NCBI GenBank assembly: GCA_022565655.1
Contig: JAIUMG010000065.1
Location: 1 to 12,504, forward strand
Source: Alkalimonas sp.
GTDB taxonomy: Bacteria > Pseudomonadota > Gammaproteobacteria > Enterobacterales > Alteromonadaceae
DNA: 12,504 bases
Direction: 5' to 3'
Part shown: piece by piece, positions 5,432 to 12,504 of the stretch
Layout: each line of letters opens with the position of its first letter
How positions within the stretch are numbered: position 1 is the stretch's first letter
The notes under the pieces: generated by a model
Told to the model about the DNA's origin: nothing
The model's input: the letters and a program-made list of their open reading frames with translations, nothing else
The model's database searches: none
Position numbers and translations under genes: made by a program

Positions 5432-8400
5432 TTCGTCATCTCCCGCCAGGATACCCGGCCTCGGCGTACACCAGAGCTGGTCAATATCGTCTCAATACTG
5501 GTATCGGTTAACCCAACCACCATTTCATCCCCCATAAACAGTGGCTCGCCAGGCATACTATCGAAGCCGACGCCACTGACCGGCACGTCACCATCAGGGG
5601 AAGGCATCATATCGCCATCATCCACGCTTCCGTCCTGATTCACATCAAAAAAGTTTCGACTCAGGCGGCCACCTTTAAATGGGTCGATCGCCATCACAAA
5701 ACCAGAACCACCCGGGTTGCAAATATCGGTATCCGGAATAATGGAGTTCACCACCAAAGCCCGGCCAATTATTTTAGGCTGATTAACAATCCGCTCCCCT
5801 TCTTTCTGTCCATTGACCATCAAATCAATGTACCAACCTTTGTTGGTGACCGTATCGCCTGCTTCAATGGAACGAGCCTGGCGACCACTTACCATCGCTT
5901 GCTGGGAAATTTTCCGTTCAGACAATTCAGCCCGGCTGTTAATTCGCTCGCCATCAATCAGGCCATACCAGCTCTGCACCTCAGAGCTGGCAGGATCATC
6001 ATTGCTTAAGTAACTACCGGTACCAAAGAACACCCAACGCTTACCGGTATCAGGGTCGGCTGCTACCGAAATGCCCCCCATAATACTTTGGCGCTGACCA
6101 TCCGCATTTTCAGCACTAAACAACGGCCTGGGATTACTCCCCTGCTTATAATAGGAATCCCATTGACCAATATTGCTGTGGTTCAGATCAAACTTCCAGA
6201 CATTACCCTGATAATCCCCGGCGAATACATAGTTTACGTTGCCATCGTTGTCATCATCCCAGGTCTCTACCTGACTTAAGCCATTCGATAACGTTTTACC
6301 ATTGGTATCGAAATCATTTTGCCCAACTCCAGTATCAATGTACTTGATCAAATTGCCATTTTGTATATTGAGTAGTAACAAACCTGCTTTATGCTCATTG
6401 CTATTAAATCCATTGCCTGCAATTACAGCCCAGTTGCCGTTTTTCAGGCGCCCAACTACCGGCCGGCCTACCATGGTCCCGAGCCGCTCATCAGAAAACT
6501 CCCACATCACCTGAGGGTTGGATGGCTCAGTAACATCCAATGCAAAGAGCAGATTCGCACCACGGCCTGTGCTGCCTACCAGCACGGAGCGCCATTGATT
6601 ATCAATAAAAACATCCGACACAGTCGCATTGCCATCGACAAAATATTCGTGCAGATAATCGGGATCCGCCAGAGCTGGCAGTTTGGGTAGTAATTTAGAC
6701 GGAATATAAGCAAAGACCTCTTCACCCGAACTGGCAGAAAAACCATGCAACATGCCACTATTCGAGCCGACAAACACCACAGGGTCTCTATCACGGTGCG
6801 TTTGAATAAAAGTACGGTATGAGTTTAATTCATCCCACTGAAAGCGATCGTAAAAACGATTTTCTGGTTCAGCCACATACACGGGTGAAGAATGGGCAAT
6901 ATCGCCAAGCACTGAGCTTCGGTTACGAAATTGGTAGTTAGCGTCATTTTCTCTGGCTTCTTTAGAGCGATCACCGCGGATAAAATTCACCAAAGCTTCT
7001 GACTGCAGCATGGTTTGTTGAGCCGCACTCAGGTTGTTCCAGGTAAAGGCTTTTTGTGTACTGCCATCCCAGAACTGAATATTTCGGCTTTGCCAATTCT
7101 TGCTATTGAGTTGCTCGGAGGCTTGCCACTGAGGATCACCACTGACATCATCGGCATCAAAGCCCCACAGATCGCCAGACCAGTCGCCCGAGCGGAAACG
7201 GCCCTGAAACACCATTTGATCAGTCTCTAATGATGTTGTGGTTCCTGCCAGGTTGGATGCAGAACCTATCCGGTCGGTAATCTGATTTAAAGTCCGGGTT
7301 AATTCATCGGCAAAGGTTTCAGGATCATCTGCACTGAAGAAGCCGCCACGGCTATTGACCGCAGCATGCAACATGTCATCAATTTTTGGTGCCAAAACAC
7401 CTGATACACCAGGATCGGGCCAATTGATGGCCGTTTCTGTTGCAATGGCATCAAAAGCCGTTTTCGGATCGATCGTGCCACGCACGCCCAAGCCCACAGT
7501 AAAGGTCACCATATGCTGCCAGAATGCAGGGTTTATTTTATCGTTGGGTGTGGGTACCCGATTATCAAGATCAGGTCGTAAGTCATTCTTCCAGTACTTC
7601 ATCGCCACATCGGCTAGCGTATTTGAATGTCCATCACTAAAAGGAGCTTTCGGCTCGTATTGATAAGTCGTACCATCAGGACGCTCATGCACTGGTCCAT
7701 CGGCATTGTCTTGATTGCCAATATTCGATGGGGTTGGGCCATTCCAGTAGCCATCAGACATTAAAATACTAAAGCTTTGACGGCAAGTCAGGTGTTCAAT
7801 CGAAGGTTCAGTCCCAAAGCCTGGGTTTAACCCCCATGGCCCTTTACTATCGGTGCGGGAAAAGTATTGACCGGCACCATCGAGCGCATTTCGCAAAGGG
7901 GTTCCCTGAGCGGGTACAGGCCGGTTGTATAACTCGTGGAAAAAAGCATCCCGGTCCGAGCCGGTAAAACGTCGAACCCCTCGCACCACCGTGCTGGTCG
8001 AGACCCCATCGATGCTTGAGTTCCCTTTGTTGATGGTGCCATAGCCAACTCGCATGTCTTCACCTTGGGCAGCGAAGGCCCGGCCAATGCCGCCTCTGGA
8101 AGCAAATATCCGGTTACGGTGATAAGTGTACCAGTTGGCAAAATTCTGAATTTCCTCGGCATAGGTGCAGGTATTAGCCGCTGCACAATCCATGCGACTA
8201 CGGCTGCCATCCGCATGCACAACCTCGCGGCCATGCCCTGAAAAAGGTGCATTTCCTGGTTTAATTTCTACCCGCTCATAATTACTTTCATCCCAAAGAT
8301 CACCCGTTCCTTTATAGTGGTAGTAAACCGCAGGATAAAATGATTTAGTGGTATTGTCATGGCTGCCATCGTCATTGACCCAGCGAGCCTGTTGGCTGTT

Positions 8401-8886
8401 ATTCACCGTCAAGTTTCGGCTGCCAAAATCGTCAAGGGGGTGATTTAATGCCGCTTGCGGGTTGGCTGCAGGCATCAAGCTTCCATCCGGGTTCGACCAG
8501 GGTTGATAGGTAAACGCCGGGTTGTAATACACCGTATTGTTGTGGCTGGAGCGAAAGTGCGCGGCCGTATTGCCACTAAAACGCACCGAACGGGTATTGT
8601 TGTAATCTGAACCACCAAAAATGCCACTGACCCGGGGAAACATCCACATGGTGTATGTGGCATTACTTCCCTGCAAAGTGGTCCCAAAATGGGTGGTCAG
8701 CTCATCAGGCATGGTTTCCCATTGCATCGAGCCAGAGTCATCAATAATAAATAATATATTGGGTTCCACCGCACTGCCGGTTTGCAGGGGCATGTTAGAG
8801 ATCGCCACTGAAGCCTCCGCGACTGAAACCCCCAATACAGCGCTAAACAGCAGGCTGCATAAGTGAGACGATTTAATAGTGGGCAT
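5428..8886 (-). CDS. pilY1: PilY1 pilus tip adhesin/assembly protein
   Basis: This 1152-residue PilY1/PilC-family protein is exported through a Sec signal peptide (hydrophobic to about residue 20, likely cut near VAEA 22-25). The N-terminal half resembles a von Willebrand A fold: NILFIIDDSGSM (43-54) holds the DxSxS MIDAS motif (Asp49, Ser51, Ser53), and LMSDGYW (375-381) is the later metal-site segment. The C-terminal half, from about 655 (SSVLGDIAHSSPVYVA), is the PilY1 beta-propeller with ALDVTEP (782-788) and WEF (795-797). The loop at 877-885 is the family calcium site regulating extension and retraction; its last ligand position is Asn885. A second EF-hand-like loop is DVNQDGSVDDGD (1081-1092). 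AGGAG lies 8 nt before the start. PilY1 caps the fibre on the minor pilins and can act in adhesion and surface sensing. It is preceded by pilX (19-bp gap) and overlaps pilE. Confidence 0.95.
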   Translation of the reverse strand: MPTIKSSHLCSLLFSAVLGVSVAEASVAISNMPLQTGSAVEPNILFIIDDSGSMQWETMPDELTTHFGTTLQGSNATYTMWMFPRVSGIFGGSDYNNTRSVRFSGNTAAHFRSSHNNTVYYNPAFTYQPWSNPDGSLMPAANPQAALNHPLDDFGSRNLTVNNSQQARWVNDDGSHDNTTKSFYPAVYYHYKGTGDLWDESNYERVEIKPGNAPFSGHGREVVHADGSRSRMDCAAANTCTYAEEIQNFANWYTYHRNRIFASRGGIGRAFAAQGEDMRVGYGTINKGNSSIDGVSTSTVVRGVRRFTGSDRDAFFHELYNRPVPAQGTPLRNALDGAGQYFSRTDSKGPWGLNPGFGTEPSIEHLTCRQSFSILMSDGYWNGPTPSNIGNQDNADGPVHERPDGTTYQYEPKAPFSDGHSNTLADVAMKYWKNDLRPDLDNRVPTPNDKINPAFWQHMVTFTVGLGVRGTIDPKTAFDAIATETAINWPDPGVSGVLAPKIDDMLHAAVNSRGGFFSADDPETFADELTRTLNQITDRIGSASNLAGTTTSLETDQMVFQGRFRSGDWSGDLWGFDADDVSGDPQWQASEQLNSKNWQSRNIQFWDGSTQKAFTWNNLSAAQQTMLQSEALVNFIRGDRSKEARENDANYQFRNRSSVLGDIAHSSPVYVAEPENRFYDRFQWDELNSYRTFIQTHRDRDPVVFVGSNSGMLHGFSASSGEEVFAYIPSKLLPKLPALADPDYLHEYFVDGNATVSDVFIDNQWRSVLVGSTGRGANLLFALDVTEPSNPQVMWEFSDERLGTMVGRPVVGRLKNGNWAVIAGNGFNSNEHKAGLLLLNIQNGNLIKYIDTGVGQNDFDTNGKTLSNGLSQVETWDDDNDGNVNYVFAGDYQGNVWKFDLNHSNIGQWDSYYKQGSNPRPLFSAENADGQRQSIMGGISVAADPDTGKRWVFFGTGSYLSNDDPASSEVQSWYGLIDGERINSRAELSERKISQQAMVSGRQARSIEAGDTVTNKGWYIDLMVNGQKEGERIVNQPKIIGRALVVNSIIPDTDICNPGGSGFVMAIDPFKGGRLSRNFFDVNQDGSVDDGDMMPSPDGDVPVSGVGFDSMPGEPLFMGDEMVVGLTDTSIETILTSSGVRRGRVSWREMTN

Positions 8887-8905
8887 AATTCAGCTCCTGA
8901 TCCAG

Positions 8906-9406
8906 TTAGCGGCGAAATAACACTTGCAGCATAATGCCAGCGCGATCATCTTCGACCGTTCGGGCCGTGATACGATAGGTTTGTGATAAACAACCCGGCG
9001 GTATCGTCGACCCCCGGGCGCAATCAGGTGGGTCTGGCCAGCGACCCATATCTTCAATAATAAACTCGGTAGCTGGATGCATGCCGCCAAGGTTTAAATT
9101 AGCCGCTGCCCATACTGTTTCCGGGTTACGCCAACGCGGCATGTTATTCGGATCCGGCTGTTGAAAACGGCCATTGGTATCCTGAAAGTCATCGTGGTTA
9201 GGGTTCGCTAGAAGCCACTCCTCAGCAAAACGGACGGCACTTTCCACCGCCTGGAACGCAAGTTCACGATCGTACAAATTTGCACTCATCCGCTCTTGCT
9301 GGCCGGTACCACGGCTGGACGCCAAAGCAATCACGGTAATAGCAATTAACAACAGCAGACTGATAATCAAGGCCATGCCACGTTGTGAATGGATTGTCTT
9401 TATCAT
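8906..9406 (-). CDS. pilX: PilX-type minor pilin (set 1)
   Basis: This 166-residue PilX minor pilin has leader MIKTIHSQRG (cleavage after Gly10) followed by MALIISLLLLIAITVIALASS. It lacks Glu at +5 (Ile instead), as expected for this GspK-like tip subunit. The downstream helix QQERMSANLYDRELAFQAVE (36-55) is the diagnostic PilX N-terminal motif. The head contains one cysteine pair (DCARG and PGCLSQ) and ends in a typical YRITARTVED...VLFRR strand. The start overlaps the pilW stop by 4 bp (ATGA). PilX interacts with PilV/PilW and displays PilY1, whose gene follows 19 bp later. Confidence 0.93.
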   Translation of the reverse strand: MIKTIHSQRGMALIISLLLLIAITVIALASSRGTGQQERMSANLYDRELAFQAVESAVRFAEEWLLANPNHDDFQDTNGRFQQPDPNNMPRWRNPETVWAAANLNLGGMHPATEFIIEDMGRWPDPPDCARGSTIPPGCLSQTYRITARTVEDDRAGIMLQVLFRR

Positions 9407-10443
9407 AGGACTGGATTCCTCAAGGCCACTTCATGCACGATGGTACGGTTTAATCGCTGCCCATCCTGGGTCATATTGTCATGAGCTGACTCAACCGTTA
9501 ACGTCAATCGCGATGACACCACATCAACCCAGCGATTGGCAGGAACCGCACTGGTCTCGACAAAGTTACTGGCTCCCAACAATAAAAACTCAAACTGCAA
9601 GTCAGCCACACCCTCGATCACTTCTTCCACCACCACGCCCCCTTGCTCAACCGAGGTACGGTACAAAGATTGCCCGCCGGTTTCAGGCCGACCATTGTGG
9701 CCGATAAACCAGGAGGCAGACTCAAACTTGGATAACACCGCATTCGGCGGGAATACATAAGCAGTTCCAGCAGAAGCACTGCAACTATCTGGGCCTGGAA
9801 ACCCTAAACGATTGGTACAGTTGCCAGGGCTGTTGGTATTGCCGGTATTGTGGATCACATTGGTGCCACCGGATCCGGTAATATTACTGACTTGAAAAAT
9901 GGTCGATTGCGACTGGTCACAGACCATGATGATGTCACCTTCAGAGATATTAGCGCCGGCAGCGATCTGAAAGCTGGCATTTACACCAGAAGGCACATGA
10001 GCAATAGCGATGGCCTCATCACCATCACTTAATGAGTACATCATCTGAATCGCAGAAGTACCGGCCACACGCTGCCCCACGCCGGTACCAAAAGCCACAC
10101 CTGGATGCACGGTATCGCCATCGTAGGCGATAAAGTTACTGCCACCCCAGTCAGCCCACCAGGCATTGCCCGCCAACACATTGACGACCCGGCCATTATT
10201 GGTACAACCGGAACTGCCTGCATTACGCAAATCCCGAGTTAGTAGCTGAAAGCCTATCCGAAAACCATCTTGCATCCGGTTTAAGCTATCATTAACCCGA
10301 TAAGTCTGCTGGGTGGATAAAAACACCCCCATGACCCCACCTATCAGCATGGTTCCCAGCAGCAAGGCAATCATCAGCTCAACCAAGGAAACCCCTCGCT
10401 GGTAACGAGTCACTGTAGTCATTTTCACACTCACTGCTTTCAT
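9403..10443 (-). CDS. pilW: PilW-type minor pilin (set 1)
   Basis: This 346-residue PilW-family minor pilin has leader MKAVSVKMTTVTRYQRG, cleaved after Gly17, then VSLVELMIALLLGTMLIGGVM with Glu at +5. RIGFQLLTRDLRNAGSSGC is the conserved helix end of PilW, and EGVADLQFEF (277-286) is the family core strand motif. Four head cysteines (SGC, VCD, GNC, DSC) may form disulfides. The start at 10443 was chosen because its ATGA overlaps the pilV stop. An in-frame ATG at 10422 would give a shorter 10-residue leader and cannot be excluded; the 10503 start runs into pilV and was rejected. The gene overlaps pilX by 4 bp. Confidence 0.93.
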   Translation of the reverse strand: MKAVSVKMTTVTRYQRGVSLVELMIALLLGTMLIGGVMGVFLSTQQTYRVNDSLNRMQDGFRIGFQLLTRDLRNAGSSGCTNNGRVVNVLAGNAWWADWGGSNFIAYDGDTVHPGVAFGTGVGQRVAGTSAIQMMYSLSDGDEAIAIAHVPSGVNASFQIAAGANISEGDIIMVCDQSQSTIFQVSNITGSGGTNVIHNTGNTNSPGNCTNRLGFPGPDSCSASAGTAYVFPPNAVLSKFESASWFIGHNGRPETGGQSLYRTSVEQGGVVVEEVIEGVADLQFEFLLLGASNFVETSAVPANRWVDVVSSRLTLTVESAHDNMTQDGQRLNRTIVHEVALRNPVL

Positions 10444-10871
10444 AACATGACCGCCGTTCGAATCGCTGAGTCTGCGATGACGCTTTGCCGTGTATCCTGC
10501 CATTGCACTTCGATGACATATAAACCATCAGCAAAGCTAATCGAGCAGTTCACTTCATCACCCAGCTCTTGTTGCAAGCGCCCAACCCAATGCGTGAGCT
10601 GTTCGCCAATCAGGCCACCACCACTTGCTGCACACTCATTGAGTGCATAGGCACCCGGTGCTGCGTTTGGGTTGGATCGAATACTTTCAATGATCGAGTC
10701 CACCATCACTACGGCAATAGTGCGCTCGTAAGCTCCTTGGGTGTTTCGTACGGAGTTGGCCTGCAACGCAGCAACGCCTAATAAGCCGATGCCCAGCACC
10801 AGCACCGCAATCAATACTTCCAATAAACTGACACCGCGCTGCCATTGAAATGAGCTATGCCACTGTTTCAT
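10440..10871 (-). CDS. pilV: PilV-type minor pilin (set 1)
   Basis: This 143-residue PilV-type minor pilin has leader MKQWHSSFQWQRG (cleavage after Gly13), then VSLLEVLIAVLVLGIGLLGVAALQ, almost the family consensus, with Glu at +5. The helix continues through RNTQGAYERTIAVVMVDSIIESIRSNP, typical of the PilV domain. The head contains NECAAS and VNCSIS, a likely disulfide. A strong AGGAGAT ribosome binding site lies about 6 nt upstream and overlaps the fimU stop codon (TAG), suggesting translational coupling. Its own stop overlaps the pilW start. It functions with FimU, PilW and PilX in priming pilus assembly. Confidence 0.93.
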   Translation of the reverse strand: MKQWHSSFQWQRGVSLLEVLIAVLVLGIGLLGVAALQANSVRNTQGAYERTIAVVMVDSIIESIRSNPNAAPGAYALNECAASGGGLIGEQLTHWVGRLQQELGDEVNCSISFADGLYVIEVQWQDTRQSVIADSAIRTAVML

Positions 10872-10880
10872 GTTTATCTC

Positions 10881-11444
10881 CTAACTATTACCTGGGGTAC
10901 CGCAATTTGCATCATGGATCGGCGTAATACTTACACGGCCACCAGAAATAAACTGGACATCTCGGGCATTAGGGTTTGGTCGCCCGGATGGGCTACAAAC
11001 GCGTATGGTAGCGCTTAGCAAATTATTGTTATTCGGATGGCGGATAAAGCCTTGTGCATTGTAGCGCATACTAAAGGAGGAACCTGCTAAAGCTGAGCTG
11101 GCTCGTGCAACGAGCTGATTATTCATCAAGCCAGTCGCCAATACCGTATCACTGCCTTGCTCCCGTACAATCCACCCAGCCCACTCGCCACCAGCTGGCT
11201 CCGAGCAACTGCTGCTGTCACTACTGTGGCAAAAGATGACATTTCGATTCAATCGGATCGCCTCACTGCGTGCTAGAGTCATCGCAGAAAGCAACTCATT
11301 GGCTTGACTGGTTAAGCGGTTACCATTGATTAAGTTGGTAAACGAAGGCACCGCAACCGTCAGCACAATGACCAGTACAGCAACTGTTACCATCAGTTCA
11401 ATCAAAGTGAAACCACGGGTTCGGTTTGAAACGCGTTGCGACAT
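10881..11444 (-). CDS. fimU: FimU/FimT-type minor pilin (set 1)
   Basis: From this start it is a 187-residue GspH/FimT-family minor pilin, the first gene of the operon. Leader MSQRVSNRTRG (cleavage after Gly11) precedes FTLIELMVTVAVLVIVLTVAVPSF with Glu at +5. ANELLSAMTLARSEAIRLNR is the family helix motif, and GW...RYNAQGF is the typical core. Cysteines 72, 80, 150 and 181 follow the same pairwise layout as set 2 FimT. The C-terminal motif reads GGRVS, so the last Arg of GRxR is missing, which fits FimU (tip assembly) rather than DNA-binding FimT. Met at 11462 is an alternative start (193 aa); 11444 was preferred because AAGTGAT lies about 4 nt upstream and the likely promoter leaves almost no leader RNA for 11462. 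The name is by synteny with the Pseudomonas fimU-pilVWXY1-pilE operon. Confidence 0.88.
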   Translation of the reverse strand: MSQRVSNRTRGFTLIELMVTVAVLVIVLTVAVPSFTNLINGNRLTSQANELLSAMTLARSEAIRLNRNVIFCHSSDSSSCSEPAGGEWAGWIVREQGSDTVLATGLMNNQLVARASSALAGSSFSMRYNAQGFIRHPNNNNLLSATIRVCSPSGRPNPNARDVQFISGGRVSITPIHDANCGTPGNS

Positions 11445-11476
11445 ATCATCACTTACAAACATCTATTGATGCTACC

Positions 11477-11482
11477 AGCATA
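11477..11482 (-). promoter_or_regulatory. Possible -10 box of the fimU operon
   Basis: Read on the minus strand, this is TATGCT, the best -10-like hexamer in the algR-fimU gap. No -35 consensus lies 16-18 bp upstream, which would suit an activator-dependent promoter. A start near 11470 would put the two LytTR-type repeats at roughly -50 and -70, a usual position for class I activation by LytTR regulators. It overlaps one arm of the small inverted repeat CAGCAT...ATGCTG (11476-11495). Confidence 0.3.
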
Positions 11483-11495
11483 GGAGGAAATGCTG

Positions 11496-11518
11496 AAAAA
11501 GCTATCCACGGCTGGATA
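11496..11518 (-). terminator. Weak intrinsic terminator after algR
   Basis: On the minus strand, TATCCA-GCCG-TGGATA forms a 6-bp stem with a tetraloop (11503-11518), followed by GC and five T residues (11500-11496). It lies about 30 bp after the algR stop, the right place to end algZR transcription before fimU. The stem is short with few GC pairs, so termination may be partial and some readthrough into fimU is possible. Confidence 0.4.
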
Positions 11519-11544
11519 AACGGCAGGATCGGCCGATAAACGGT
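11516..11544 (-). promoter_or_regulatory. Tandem LytTR (AlgR-like) binding site
   Basis: On the minus strand, ACCGTTTAT (plus 11536-11544) and GCCGTTTAT (plus 11516-11524) form direct repeats with a 20-bp period and 11-bp spacer. The first fits the published LytTR half-site pattern [TA][AC][CA]GTTN[AG][TG] at every position; the second misses only the first base. CCGTTTATC also resembles the Pseudomonas AlgR core CCGTTCGTC. The site lies between the algR-like gene and fimU. The consensus sequences are from memory. Confidence 0.6.
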
Positions 11545-11546
11545 AT

Positions 11547-12257
11547 TTAGAGCTGTTGTTGTTGCAGTAGTTGTCTGATTTTACTGGCTTCACGCCGACT
11601 GACCACCAACCGCTCGGCGCAACCGGCCAGTTCCAGCCAATAGCCCGAACCCTGCTGGTGCAAAGCCACGAAGTGCTGCGTGTTAATCAGCACTTTGCGG
11701 TGGATACGCAACAACTGCGGAAAATCCTGCTCCAGTTGCCGCAGGCTTTGTTCCAATAACGCTTCTCCTCCCTGAAAGACCAAGCGAACATATTTATCTT
11801 CGGCCTGAAGATACAACACGGATGACAACAGCACTTGTCGGTTGGCACCAGCCAGCTGATAGTGGATCACGGGTTCTTTCTGAGCTTCCAGATAAGCCCG
11901 GGTTGGCTTCGCTAACCGCTGCAGTAACTCTGCCAGCGCCTCAGCAGAAACCGGTTTCACCAGATAGCCTGCCGCAGCCAATTGCCAGGCATTCAGTGCA
12001 TGTTGCGGATGAGCCGTCACAAACACCAAAGCCGGAGGTACCGCTAGTTCTGATAGCGCTCTGGCAACGTCCAGACCTGATAAAGTGGGCATCTCAATAT
12101 CGAGCAGCACCAGATCCGGCTGCAAAGAGCGGCACATCACCAACGCCTGCTCACCATCTTCCGCTTCACCTACCAATTGCAAATCAGCATGAGCCTGTAG
12201 CAACCGGCGCATACGCGAGCGAGCCAGAGGTTCATCATCAACCAGCAATACCTTCAT
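11547..12257 (-). CDS. algR: AlgR-type LytTR response regulator
   Basis: This 236-residue two-component response regulator has an N-terminal receiver domain with acidic Asp7/Asp8, phosphoacceptor Asp53 in LLDIEMP, Thr81 and Lys101 in LVKP. A LytTR DNA-binding domain follows from about 130, with YLQAEDKYVRL (149-159), RIHRKVLIN (184-192) and VVSRREASKIRQLL (218-231). The start was set at 12257 (MKVLLVDDEP) because the receiver fold begins there and GAGGAA lies about 8 nt upstream; the frame is open further back, but that part overlaps the kinase gene. Its ATGA overlaps the stop of the sensor kinase. In Pseudomonas AlgR, with AlgZ/FimS, activates the fimU minor pilin operon and twitching motility. 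The adjacent fimU operon with LytTR-type repeats supports the same role here. The family is certain; orthology to AlgR rests on context. Confidence 0.9.
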   Translation of the reverse strand: MKVLLVDDEPLARSRMRRLLQAHADLQLVGEAEDGEQALVMCRSLQPDLVLLDIEMPTLSGLDVARALSELAVPPALVFVTAHPQHALNAWQLAAAGYLVKPVSAEALAELLQRLAKPTRAYLEAQKEPVIHYQLAGANRQVLLSSVLYLQAEDKYVRLVFQGGEALLEQSLRQLEQDFPQLLRIHRKVLINTQHFVALHQQGSGYWLELAGCAERLVVSRREASKIRQLLQQQQL

Positions 12258-12504
12258 CTCAGCGGTTCCTCTGTTGGGCGTGGCAACACCAATTTCACCC
12301 GAAATTGCTGCTCGACCCGGCTGCAATGCAACTGAGCCTGCTGCTGATACATCAATGCCAACCGTTGTCGGATATTCTCCAGAGCAATGCCATTGCCCCT
12401 GGCAGAGGGCACGGCATGCTCCGGTAAGGTATTGCTAATCAACAAGGTGACAGAGCGGGCTGACTGCACCAATTCAATCTGCAGCTTGCCACCTTTTTTG
12501 GCAG
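12254..12504 (-). CDS. algZ: Sensor histidine kinase, AlgZ/FimS type (C-terminal part)
   Basis: Only the last 83 or so codons are inside the window; the gene continues past its right edge. The visible part is the end of a HATPase_c domain: GKLQIELVQSARSVTLLISN, then GNGIALENIRQRLALMY, the G-box and following helix characteristic of LytS/AlgZ-family kinases, and a final FRVKLVLP strand. The phosphoacceptor histidine, N-box and membrane segments would be upstream, so they cannot be checked. It overlaps the response regulator start by 4 bp, forming the usual kinase-regulator pair. A TTG at 12472 is not the true start, because the reading frame stays open and homologous to the edge of the window. 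Confidence 0.85.
   Translation of the reverse strand, partial: AKKGGKLQIELVQSARSVTLLISNTLPEHAVPSARGNGIALENIRQRLALMYQQQAQLHCSRVEQQFRVKLVLPRPTEEPLR

Noticed and set aside
6970..6978. RGD tripeptide (637-639) in PilY1 as an integrin-binding site
   Set aside because: It lies in the common family segment before the propeller (FIRGDRS), where this tripeptide occurs without implied host contact. Nothing here shows a host-associated lifestyle.
7355..7663. 102-codon plus-strand open frame inside pilY1
   Set aside because: It is antisense to the conserved VWA-like region of PilY1 and has no recognisable motif.
11482..11519. Strong AGGAGG followed by a 9-codon plus-strand frame (MLKKLSTAG)
   Set aside because: The spacing of 2-3 nt is short, the frame is tiny, and the bases are better explained as parts of the fimU promoter and algR terminator on the other strand.
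11822..12427. 201-codon open frame on the plus strand
   Set aside because: It is antisense to the receiver domain of algR and the end of algZ, both of which have clear motifs. The translation is Pro/Gln/His-rich with no domain, and there is no good ribosome binding site.

Overview
The window looks like the chromosome of a gammaproteobacterium (GC near 50 percent, Pseudomonas/Alteromonadales-type gene families; genus not determinable here). Most of it encodes type IV pilus minor pilins, that is, the tip or priming complex of a pilus, with the regulator that probably controls it. No major pilin, motor ATPase, secretin or prepilin peptidase gene is present.

Layout. (1) 31-369: glnB (PII nitrogen signal protein, minus strand), divergent from nadE (451-1284, plus), an ammonia-dependent NAD synthetase. 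(2) 1368-1859: a plus-strand fimT with its own likely promoter and a perfect palindrome in front of it. (3) 1856-4936, minus strand: a compact, overlapping cluster read as pilV2-pilW2-pilX2-(293-residue exported protein)-pilE2. Its last stop codon overlaps the fimT stop tail to tail. (4) 5018-11444, minus strand: a canonical operon fimU-pilV-pilW-pilX-pilY1-pilE. (5) 11547 to the window end, minus strand: an AlgR-type LytTR response regulator and the 3' end of its AlgZ/FimS-type sensor kinase.

The window therefore holds two parallel minor-pilin sets, each with FimT/FimU, PilV, PilW, PilX and PilE. Set 1 has full-length PilY1 (1152 aa, VWA-like N-terminus, calcium-binding propeller). In set 2 the PilY1 slot holds a 293-aa secreted protein with short, collinear resemblance to parts of the PilY1 C-terminal propeller, and its FimT gene lies on the opposite strand. 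That FimT carries a C-terminal GRSR, matching the GRxR motif tied to DNA binding in competence-associated FimT proteins. The FimU of set 1 lacks it (GRVS). The working model is that set 1 serves motility/adhesion pili and set 2 a specialised pilus such as a DNA-uptake one; this is inference.

Regulation. Between algR and fimU lie two 9-bp direct repeats, ACCGTTTAT and GCCGTTTAT, with a 20-bp period. They fit the LytTR binding consensus and resemble AlgR sites, so AlgZ-AlgR probably controls the adjacent fimU operon. No such clear site precedes set 2. No intergenic gap exceeds about 105 bp, and no rRNA, tRNA, CRISPR or mobile element was seen.
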